From JBJTIF01 sp046094825 (lineage in GTDB: Bacteria > Actinomycetota > UBA4738 > HRBIN12): DNA of 21,915 nucleotides. The DNA lies in NCBI GenBank assembly GCA_046094825.1, contig JBJTIF010000074.1, forward strand, positions 1 through 21,915. The letters run 5' to 3'. The notes below the pieces were generated by a model. The model worked only from the letters and a program-made list of their open reading frames with translations. It was not told where the DNA came from and searched no databases. The translations under genes and the position numbers were made by a program. Of the stretch, positions 14,609 through 20,561 are shown piece after piece (position 1 is the stretch's first letter; each line of letters opens with the position of its first letter).

Positions 14609-15138
14609 GCGTGCGGCTCGAACGCGACGACGCGGTAGCGGAACGTCCCCGCCGGCGCCTCGTACGCGACCTCGTCGTCGATCGAGAGGCCGAGGAGCGC
14701 CGACCCGAGCGGCGAGGTCGTCGTGATCGTGCGGACGCCGGACGCGCGCTCCTCGGCCGACCGCGCGAGGAGGTAGACCTCGTCCTCCGGGTCGTCGTCG
14801 TCGAGCGGACGCAGGGTGACGAGCATGCCGGGGCCGACCTCGTCCGCGTCCTCGAGGCGCTCGACGATCTCCGGATCGCGGAGCATCCCCTCGATCGTGC
14901 GGATCCGCGCCTCCATGAGCCCCTGCTGGTTCTTCGCGGCGTCGTAGTCGGCGTTCTCGCGGAGATCGCCGTGCTCGCGGGCGATGCGGAGCTTCTCCGC
15001 GATGTCGACGCGGCCCGGGCCGCGGAGCTCGTCGAGCTCCGCCTTCAGGCGGAGGTACGCGTCGAGCGTGAGGTGCGCCGTCGGCTCGTGACCGGCCGCC
15101 CGCGGCGGCCGCTTGCGGAGTTCCTCGGGGAGTTCCAC
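14605..15138 (-). CDS. greA: Transcript cleavage factor GreA
   Basis: 177 aa, slightly longer than typical GreA (about 158). Rescues backtracked RNA polymerase by stimulating RNA cleavage. Seen: a coiled-coil N-domain (about 22-95) with the tip motif AREHGDLRENADYDAAKNQQG and acidic residues Asp58 and Glu61; a C-terminal FKBP-like domain (about 100-175) with SPLGSALLG (142-150). The first ~20 residues (RKRPPRAAGHEPT) are a basic extension. The GTG at 15138 is 7 nt after TAGACT, with no Shine-Dalgarno (leaderless). It heads a tightly coupled operon with the phosphatidyltransferase, Rieske protein and zwf. Confidence 0.95.
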   Translation of the reverse strand: MELPEELRKRPPRAAGHEPTAHLTLDAYLRLKAELDELRGPGRVDIAEKLRIAREHGDLRENADYDAAKNQQGLMEARIRTIEGMLRDPEIVERLEDADEVGPGMLVTLRPLDDDDPEDEVYLLARSAEERASGVRTITTTSPLGSALLGLSIDDEVAYEAPAGTFRYRVVAFEPHA

Positions 15139-15145
15139 GGGCCGA

Positions 15146-15151
15146 AGTCTA
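15146..15151 (-). promoter_or_regulatory. Putative -10 element of the leaderless greA operon
   Basis: TAGACT on the minus strand, 7 nt before GTG 15138, within the 30-nt gap after the winged-helix gene. Confidence 0.5.
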
Positions 15152-15168
15152 GTGGTGCACCGCGGCGC

Positions 15169-15837
15169 CTACGAGGCGTGCTCGGACGCGGCGTCCGACG
15201 CGCCGCCCTTCAGGACGCCGAGGATCGCTTCCATCTCGGTCGTCGCGACCGGCCCGCCGTCGCGGCCGCCACCGCGCGCCGATGCGAGGAGCGTGCGGAG
15301 GTTGATCTCGGCCATCTCCGCTCGGCCTTCGAGCTCGCGGACGCGCGCCGCGAACCCCTCGCTGCGCTGTTCCGCCTCGAGCCGCGCCGCACGCGCCTCG
15401 CGGACCTCGTCCTTCGCGCCTCGCACCTCGGCGCGGAGCGTCGCGACCTCCTTGCCGAGATCGATGAGGCGGTCGACGACCTCGCGCCCGATCGCGGCGT
15501 ACGAGAGGCCCGTCGCGGGATCGGTCGGGCTCTCCTCGGCCTCCGCGCGGGCGACGCGCGCGCGCGTCGCGCGGGCCGGCTTTCCGACGGGCGGGATCGT
15601 CCCGCGCTCGCCGACCTCGACGGGGCGCGGGTCGAGGAGGCGGTAGCCGTCGCCGACCTGCTCGAGGCGGCCGCGCGAGCGGAGCGCGCGCATCGCGCGC
15701 GCGACGGCGAGCGCGTCCCCGATCCCGGCCGTGCGGCCGAGATCCGCGGGTGCACCCGACCAGACCTCGCCGACCGCCACCTGCGCGGCCATGGCCGCGA
15801 GGAGCGCGTTCGCGCGGTGGAGGCTCTCGTCGTTCAT
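15169..15837 (-). CDS. Winged-helix and coiled-coil protein, possible DNA-binding regulator
   Basis: 222 aa from ATG 15837. Seen: an N-terminal helical region compatible with a winged helix-turn-helix (about 5-68, ending in the wing-like LRSRGRLEQVGDGYRLLDP), an Arg/Ala-rich linker (about 85-105), a long coiled coil (about 112-185) and a flexible Gly/Ser tail. No family recognised. The frame stays open to 16017, but that stretch is less GC-biased and holds palindromes, so I treat it as intergenic; an N-terminal extension remains possible. Divergent from the CoA-transferase pair, whose shared upstream region would be a natural target. Role is inference. Confidence 0.75.
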   Translation of the reverse strand: MNDESLHRANALLAAMAAQVAVGEVWSGAPADLGRTAGIGDALAVARAMRALRSRGRLEQVGDGYRLLDPRPVEVGERGTIPPVGKPARATRARVARAEAEESPTDPATGLSYAAIGREVVDRLIDLGKEVATLRAEVRGAKDEVREARAARLEAEQRSEGFAARVRELEGRAEMAEINLRTLLASARGGGRDGGPVATTEMEAILGVLKGGASDAASEHAS

Positions 15838-15884
15838 CGTCGGTCCATCCGTCCTGTCCGCGGTTGCGCCACCCATCTGCGGCG

Positions 15885-15895
15885 CCAACCGTTGG
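15885..15895. promoter_or_regulatory. Palindrome CCAAC-C-GTTGG, candidate operator
   Basis: Perfect 5-1-5 palindrome about 48 nt upstream of the winged-helix gene start, with partial symmetry continuing outwards. It could be an autoregulatory site. Confidence 0.35.
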
Positions 15896-15938
15896 AGCAC
15901 CGGAGCCTCCCCCAACGCGGTATCGGCATCGGTCGCGG

Positions 15939-15950
15939 TGGGAGCGCTCC
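15939..15950. promoter_or_regulatory. LacI-family-like operator core TGGGAGCGCTCC
   Basis: It matches 12 of the 14 bases of TGGGAGCGCTCCCA, the operator known for CebR/CelR-type LacI regulators of actinobacteria; the last two bases are GC instead of CA. No sugar gene is adjacent, so function is uncertain. Confidence 0.4.
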
Positions 15951-16023
15951 GCCGAGGGAGAAAGAGTGACAAGAACGGCACGTCGGGATTGACCGCGCCC
16001 TGCCCCCAGCGGTACACATCGTA

Positions 16024-16059
16024 CGACGCCGCTGGAGCCCTCGGGTTCCGGCGGCGTCG
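16024..16059. other. Long hairpin/palindrome immediately upstream of a -10 element
   Basis: Outer perfect 9-bp arms CGACGCCGC/GCGGCGTCG, continued by an inner arm with two G-T wobbles around a CTCG loop, about 16 bp in total. It ends 1 bp before TACGTAT and would cover the -35 region of the CoA-transferase promoter; an operator or an upstream transcript terminator are both possible. Confidence 0.5.
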
Positions 16060-16060
16060 C

Positions 16061-16101
16061 TACGTATCCCGCCTCCCCATCCCGACCCGAGCGAGGGAAC
16101 C
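16061..16101 (+). promoter_or_regulatory. Putative -10 and ribosome-binding site of the CoA-transferase gene
   Basis: TACGTAT at 16061-16067 is a candidate -10. GAGGGAA follows shortly before GTG 16102 and acts as a Shine-Dalgarno, implying a leader of about 25-30 nt. Confidence 0.4.
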
Positions 16102-17256
16102 GTGCCCGGTCCGTCCCGCGGAGAGGTCCCCGCGGACGCGCTCCCCCTCCGCGGGGTCCGGATCCTCGACCTGAGCCGCGTCCTCGCGGGCCCGCTCGCC
16201 ACGATGGTCCTCGCCGACCTCGGTGCCGACGTCGTGAAGCTCGAGCGCCCGGGGACGGGCGACGACACGCGCGCCTGGGGTCCCCCGTTCGTCGGCGACG
16301 ACGCCGCGTACTTCCTCGCGCTGAACCGCAACAAGCGCTCCGTCGCGATCGACCTCGCGACGGCCGAAGGACGGGCAGCGGCACGGCGGCTCGCGCTCGG
16401 TTCGGACGTCGTCGTCGAGAACTTCCGGCCGGGGCTCATGGAGGACTTCGGTCTCGCGCACGCGCAGCTCGTCGGGGACCACCCCGGCATCGTGTCCTGC
16501 TCGCTCACGGCGTTCGACGAGGGCGACCGCGCGACGCGGCCCGGCTACGACATCATCGTGCAGGCGCTCTCGGGTCACATGAGCGTGACCGGCGATCCCG
16601 ATCGGCCGCCGACGAAGCCCGGCGTCGCGCTCCTCGACGTCGTCTGCGGCCTCTACGCGGCGAACGCGATCCAGGCGGCGCTCCGTCGACGCGACGCCAC
16701 CGGCATCGGCGCGCACGTCCGCGTGTCGCTCTTCGGGTCGGGCGTCGCGGCGCTCGTGAACCAGGCGGCGAACTTCCTCCTCGGCGGGCTCGTCCCGACG
16801 CGCATGGGGACGGCGCACCCGAACATCGTGCCGTACCAGGTGTTCGAGGCGGCGGACCGTCCGTTCGTCCTCGCCGCGGGCAACGACCGCGCGTTCATCC
16901 GTACGTGCGGGGTCCTCGATCGCGACGACCTCGCGACCGACGCGCGGTACGCGACGAACGCCGGGCGCGTGGCGCACCGCGGCGAACTCGTCGCCGAGCT
17001 CGCCGTCGCCTTCGCCGCGCGCCCGGCGGCGGCGTGGCTCGCGGAGCTCGATGCGGCCGGGGTGCCGTGCTCCGAGGTGCGGACGATCGACGAGGTGTTC
17101 GCCTCGCCGGAAGGCGCGGCGACGCTCCAGGCGTTCGACGACCCGGCGCACGGGCACCTGCGGCTGCCGCGGACACCGATCGCGATCGACGGCGCGGATC
17201 TCCCGGTGCGCCTGCCGCCGCCCGCGCTCGGCGCCGACGGGGACCTGCTCGCGTGA
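16102..17256 (+). CDS. CaiB/BaiF (class III) CoA-transferase
   Basis: 384 aa. Family III enzymes exchange CoA between carboxylic acids through an aspartyl-CoA intermediate. Seen: N-terminal RILDLSRVLAGPLATMVLADLGADVVKLE (a family hallmark region), NRNKRSVAIDL (75-85), the catalytic Asp179 in GVALLDVVCGLYAANAI, and the late GNAHPNIVPYQVF-like segment (GTAHPNIVPYQVF). The presence of glutaryl-CoA dehydrogenase 4 kb away suggests a succinyl-CoA:glutarate CoA-transferase, but the substrate is not readable from sequence. GTG 16102 has a Shine-Dalgarno upstream. Followed by a methyltransferase with a GTGA overlap. Confidence 0.93.
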   Translation: MPGPSRGEVPADALPLRGVRILDLSRVLAGPLATMVLADLGADVVKLERPGTGDDTRAWGPPFVGDDAAYFLALNRNKRSVAIDLATAEGRAAARRLALGSDVVVENFRPGLMEDFGLAHAQLVGDHPGIVSCSLTAFDEGDRATRPGYDIIVQALSGHMSVTGDPDRPPTKPGVALLDVVCGLYAANAIQAALRRRDATGIGAHVRVSLFGSGVAALVNQAANFLLGGLVPTRMGTAHPNIVPYQVFEAADRPFVLAAGNDRAFIRTCGVLDRDDLATDARYATNAGRVAHRGELVAELAVAFAARPAAAWLAELDAAGVPCSEVRTIDEVFASPEGAATLQAFDDPAHGHLRLPRTPIAIDGADLPVRLPPPALGADGDLLA

Positions 17257-18080
17257 GCGGGACGGCGGCGTTCGCCCGATGGGCCGAGGAGCTCGCCGCG
17301 TGGGCGATCCCCGCCGAGATCCTCGCGGCGGCACCGGAGTCGCCGTACGGGTTCCCGAGCGAGGTCTTCCGCAGCCGAGCGAACCGCGCGACCGCCGGCG
17401 GCGATCCGTCGTCGCGCCGCGCGCTCGAGGCGCTCGCGGACGGCGGGGTCGTCCTCGACATCGGCGCGGGTGGCGGCGCGGCATCGCTCCCGCTCGCACC
17501 GCCCGCGACGCGCCTCGTCGCGGTCGATCCGTCCGCGGACCTCCTCGCGGGGTTCCGCGAGGACGCGGCGACGCGCGGCATCGACGCGGGCACGGTCGAG
17601 GGGTCGTGGCCCGAGGTCGCGTCCGCGACCGAGGTCGCGGACGTCGTCGTCTGCCACCACGTGCTCTACAACGTCGCCGACCTCGGCCCGTTCGTCCGCG
17701 CGCTCGACGACCACGCGCGTCGGCGCGTCGTCGTCGAGCTCACCGACGAGCACCCGCTCGCGTGGATGCGCGACCTCTGGCTCGTGTTCCACGGCATCGA
17801 GCGCCCGGTCGGCCCGACCGCCGAGGACGCGCGCGACGCGATCGCGGCGCTCGGGTTCGACGTCCGCCGGGAGGACCGGCTGCGGAGCGAGCTCGCGGGC
17901 GGATTCGCCGCGCGGGCAGACGCGGTGGCCCTCGTGCGCCGGCGTCTGTGCCTGCCCGCCACGCTCGACGCGGATATCGAGGAGCGCCTCGGCGACCGCC
18001 TCGCGGAGTCCGACGGTCTCTGGAGCGTCGGTCCGCGCGATCAGGTCGTCGCGACGCTCTGGTGGGACGTCGCGCGCTGA
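17253..18080 (+). CDS. SAM-dependent methyltransferase, class I
   Basis: 275 aa. Seen: an N-terminal extension with FPSEVFRSRAN (34-44), then motif I VLDIGAGGGAASL (67-79), acidic motif II VAVDPSADLL (89-98), and VVVCHHVLYNV (131-141) as motif IV. The Rossmann fold occupies about 60-200, with a C-terminal extension to 275. The substrate is unknown. GTG 17253 overlaps the CoA-transferase stop (GTGA), so the two are co-translated, but no pathway clearly joins them. The gene ends in a hairpin shared with the convergent gene. Confidence 0.92.
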   Translation: MSGTAAFARWAEELAAWAIPAEILAAAPESPYGFPSEVFRSRANRATAGGDPSSRRALEALADGGVVLDIGAGGGAASLPLAPPATRLVAVDPSADLLAGFREDAATRGIDAGTVEGSWPEVASATEVADVVVCHHVLYNVADLGPFVRALDDHARRRVVVELTDEHPLAWMRDLWLVFHGIERPVGPTAEDARDAIAALGFDVRREDRLRSELAGGFAARADAVALVRRRLCLPATLDADIEERLGDRLAESDGLWSVGPRDQVVATLWWDVAR

Positions 18081-18091
18081 CGCGCGACGTC
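18066..18091. terminator. Hairpin between convergent genes (possible bidirectional terminator)
   Basis: Perfect 11-bp stem GACGTCGCGCG/CGCGCGACGTC with loop CTGA; the loop holds the methyltransferase stop codon (TGA 18078-18080). The convergent minus gene stops at 18106. No T-tract. Confidence 0.6.
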
Positions 18092-18105
18092 GAGGTGCGA
18101 CCGGC

Positions 18106-18477
18106 TCAGCCGATCCCGAGCCCCGTCATGAGCGCGCGGAGCGTGAGCCCGAAGCAGATGAACGCGGCGAACCCGAATGCGACCCACGGGCGGCGCTCGA
18201 AGTTGCGGTCCCGGGCGAGCGCGTGGGCGATGCCGAGGATCACGAGCGGTCCGAGGCCGTAGACGATGTGGAGCGTCTGCGGGAGGACACGTCCGATCGC
18301 GAGCAACCAGATGCCGATGACCGCCTGGACCACCGCGACGACCTGGACGACGGTGAGCCACCGCCAGAACCCCTCGCCGGGCCCACGCTTCGCGAGCTGC
18401 GCGCCGAGCGCCCAGATCCATCCGACGGCGAAGAGCGCGACGATCGCGAAGCCGACGTACGTATGGACCGAACTCAC
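18106..18477 (-). CDS. Four-helix membrane protein with conserved-looking histidines
   Basis: 123 aa. Four predicted membrane helices (approximately 6-27, 40-62, 66-88 and 98-119). His5, His70 and His85 lie at helix ends, a pattern seen in small haem-binding membrane proteins, but no family is recognised. GTG 18477 overlaps the stop of the upstream DUF2236 gene (GTGA), so the two are coupled. DUF2236 enzymes are haem-dependent, so this could be an electron-transfer or anchoring partner; inference only. Confidence 0.82.
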   Translation of the reverse strand: MSSVHTYVGFAIVALFAVGWIWALGAQLAKRGPGEGFWRWLTVVQVVAVVQAVIGIWLLAIGRVLPQTLHIVYGLGPLVILGIAHALARDRNFERRPWVAFGFAAFICFGLTLRALMTGLGIG

Positions 18478-19355
18478 GACGCGCGGTCCTTCGCGGGGAG
18501 CCGGATGCCGACGCTCCGCATCGCCTCGTCGACGATGCCCGGCGGTTCCTTCCCCTGCTGGCGGAGCAGCCACTCCCAGTACGGCGCGATGTAGCGGTAG
18601 CGGGCCGGCAGCAGCGGGCGGGTCACGCGCATCGTCGAGAGCGTCGCGCGCATCGCGGCGCGCTTCGCAGGCGTGAGCCTGAAGCCGTACGCCTCGCGGA
18701 GCGATGGGCTGAGCGTCGCGAACGCGAGCTTCGAGACGACGCGGAGCACCGGACGCCACTCGGCCTCCGCCGGCGGATGCTCGAAGAGCCCGGCGACGGT
18801 GCGCGCGGCGTCGGTCACGACGAGGGCCCCGTTCGCCTCCTTCTCCGCGAGGTAGGCCCGGAGGTCGGCGACGGTCGGCGGGATGATGTCGCGCGGCACG
18901 AGGCAGAGTTCCGCGGCGAGCTTCTGCTCCTCGTGGAACCGCTCGCGCCCGGCGTCGTCGAGCGCCCCGACGGTGAGCTCCTCGAACAGGAGCGCGCTGT
19001 CGACGAGCGCAGCGTGGACGTAGAGGAGGAGGTCTGGGTCGAGCGCGTCGTACGGGAGCCCCGTGACGTCGTCGATCCCCTTGATCCGCCCGTGGATCTC
19101 GTTGATCTTGTCGGCCGCGGCGTGGGCCGCGACCTTCGACCCGAACGTCATCGTGTACGTGAGGAGGAGCGTCCGCTGGAGGCGCTTCCACGGGTTGCGC
19201 TCGTAGAACCCGGTGGCGCGCGCGCCCGCGATCACGAGCGGGTGCGCCGCCTGCAGGAGCAGGGCGCGCGCGCCACCGAAGAGCACGGTGACCTCGCGGT
19301 GGACCCGCCAGGAGACGCTGTCCGGCCCGAAGTACCCGAGATCGGTGTCGGCCAT
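18474..19355 (-). CDS. DUF2236 (MpaB/latex-clearing-protein-like) oxygenase family protein
   Basis: 293 aa. The family includes haem b oxygenases such as rubber oxygenase Lcp and fungal MpaB; most bacterial members are uncharacterised. Seen: the N-terminal signature PDSVSWRVHREVTVLFGG (11-28), ALLLQAAHPLVIAG with His38, NPWKRLQRTL, and INEIHGRIKG typical of the family, plus LLYVHAALVDSALLF. The ATG at 19355 is 6 nt after TACCCT (leaderless); the frame continues upstream only as the antisense of the dipeptidase. Followed by a coupled 4-TM protein. Confidence 0.92.
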   Translation of the reverse strand: MADTDLGYFGPDSVSWRVHREVTVLFGGARALLLQAAHPLVIAGARATGFYERNPWKRLQRTLLLTYTMTFGSKVAAHAAADKINEIHGRIKGIDDVTGLPYDALDPDLLLYVHAALVDSALLFEELTVGALDDAGRERFHEEQKLAAELCLVPRDIIPPTVADLRAYLAEKEANGALVVTDAARTVAGLFEHPPAEAEWRPVLRVVSKLAFATLSPSLREAYGFRLTPAKRAAMRATLSTMRVTRPLLPARYRYIAPYWEWLLRQQGKEPPGIVDEAMRSVGIRLPAKDRAS

Positions 19356-19361
19356 CCCGAG

Positions 19362-19367
19362 AGGGTA
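19362..19367 (-). promoter_or_regulatory. Putative -10 element of the leaderless DUF2236 gene
   Basis: TACCCT on the minus strand, 6 nt before the ATG at 19355. Confidence 0.45.
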
Positions 19368-19372
19368 CCGAG

Positions 19373-19401
19373 TTGCCGCGCGGCCCCCGCCGCGGTTGGA
19401 T
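19373..19401 (+). promoter_or_regulatory. Putative dipeptidase promoter
   Basis: TTGCCG (19373-19378), a 17-nt spacer and TTGGAT (19396-19401), followed 5 nt later by GTG 19407. The spacing is ideal, but the -10 lacks the TA start. It is divergent from the DUF2236 promoter. Confidence 0.35.
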
Positions 19402-19406
19402 GCGGC

Positions 19407-20561
19407 GTGCCCGACACCGAGCTCCTCGCCGCTCGCCGCATCCTCGAGCGCCACCCGGTCCTCGACGGCCACAACGACCTGCCGATCGCCCTCCGCGAGG
19501 CCGGGCTCGCCGGTCCCGGGGTGGCCCGCGGCTACGACCCGGCGGTGGCCGACGTGACCGGGCCCCTCGAGGGGACGCACACCGACGTCCCGCGGCTCCG
19601 CGAGGGCTGCGTCGGCGGGCAGTTCTGGTCGGTGTTCGTCGACGCCTCGCTCGCGGGCGAGCGCGCGGTCACGACGACGCTCGAACAGGTGGATCTCGTG
19701 CGGACGATGATCGCGACGCACCCCGATGCCCTCGCGTTCGCGACGACCGCGGACGACGTCGAGCGCGCGTTCGCCGATGGGCGGATCGCCTCGCTCATCG
19801 GGATGGAGGGCGGGCACTCGATCGATTCGTCGCTCGGCGCGCTCCGGATGTTCGCGGCGCTCGGTGCGCGCTACATGACCCTCACGCACAACGACAACAC
19901 GCCGTGGGCGGACTCGGCGACCGACGAGCCCGCGGTCGGTGGGCTCACGGACTTCGGCCGTGAGGTCGTCCGCGAGATGCAGCGCCTTGGGATGCTCGTC
20001 GATCTCTCGCACGTCGCCCCGACGACGATGCACGCCGCGCTCGACGTCGCACGCGCGCCGGTCCTGTTCTCGCACTCGTCCTGTCGGGCGCTCGCCGACC
20101 ACCCCCGCAACGTCCCCGACGACGTCCTCGCGCGCGTCCGCGACACCGCGGGTGTCGTCATGATCACGCTCGTCCCGATGTTCCTCTCCGAGGCGGCGGC
20201 GGCCTGGGCGCGCGCGGCGCAGGACGAGATGCGCGCGGAGGGTCTCGACGCGGACGACTGGATGGTCATGACGCGCTTCATGGCCGAACGCGACGAACGC
20301 CTGCCGTTCCCGCACGTCTCGGTCGCCGACGTCGCCGACCACGTCGATCACGCTCGTCACGCGATGGGGGCCGACCACGTCGGGATCGGCGGCGACTACG
20401 ACGGCGTCCACGTCCTGCCCCGCGGCATGGAGGACGTCCGCGGCTACCCGCTCCTGTTCGCGGAGCTCCTGCGCCGGGGCTGGAGCGAGGCCGAGCTCGC
20501 GGGGCTCGCGTGCCGGAACGCGATCCGCGTGCTCCGCGCCGCGGAGGACGCCGCCCGCTAG
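19407..20561 (+). CDS. Membrane dipeptidase family M19 (renal dipeptidase-like)
   Basis: 384 aa. Zinc-dependent hydrolase of dipeptides, often acting on D-amino-acid-containing dipeptides. Seen: binuclear metal ligands H22-x-D24 (DGHNDLP), Glu134 (GMEGGHS), His202 (LSHV) and His223 (FSHSS), then DHPRNVPDD and GIGGDYDG near the C-terminus, a complete set for the family. No signal peptide is visible from GTG 19407, so it is probably cytosolic. GTG was chosen because the nearby ATG at 19400 is out of frame. Its stop codon overlaps that of the convergent photolyase gene (CTAG). Confidence 0.95.
   Translation: MPDTELLAARRILERHPVLDGHNDLPIALREAGLAGPGVARGYDPAVADVTGPLEGTHTDVPRLREGCVGGQFWSVFVDASLAGERAVTTTLEQVDLVRTMIATHPDALAFATTADDVERAFADGRIASLIGMEGGHSIDSSLGALRMFAALGARYMTLTHNDNTPWADSATDEPAVGGLTDFGREVVREMQRLGMLVDLSHVAPTTMHAALDVARAPVLFSHSSCRALADHPRNVPDDVLARVRDTAGVVMITLVPMFLSEAAAAWARAAQDEMRAEGLDADDWMVMTRFMAERDERLPFPHVSVADVADHVDHARHAMGADHVGIGGDYDGVHVLPRGMEDVRGYPLLFAELLRRGWSEAELAGLACRNAIRVLRAAEDAAR

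Larger units (their letters stand above)
15838..16101. other. Divergent intergenic region rich in palindromes
   Basis: 264 bp between the starts of the winged-helix gene (minus) and the CoA-transferase (plus). It is visibly less GC-rich than its surroundings and contains three separate palindromes (15885, 15939, 16024) and a candidate plus-strand -10. I see no additional gene or recognisable riboswitch. Confidence 0.6.

Noticed and set aside
12215..14638. 807-codon plus-strand open frame
   Set aside because: Antisense shadow of zwf, the Rieske gene and the phosphatidyltransferase, all of which have clear family motifs on the minus strand.
15838..16017. N-terminal extension of the winged-helix protein by 60 residues
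   Set aside because: The stretch has lower GC, several palindromes and no protein-like pattern; the ATG at 15837 gives a sensible domain start. Not excluded with certainty.
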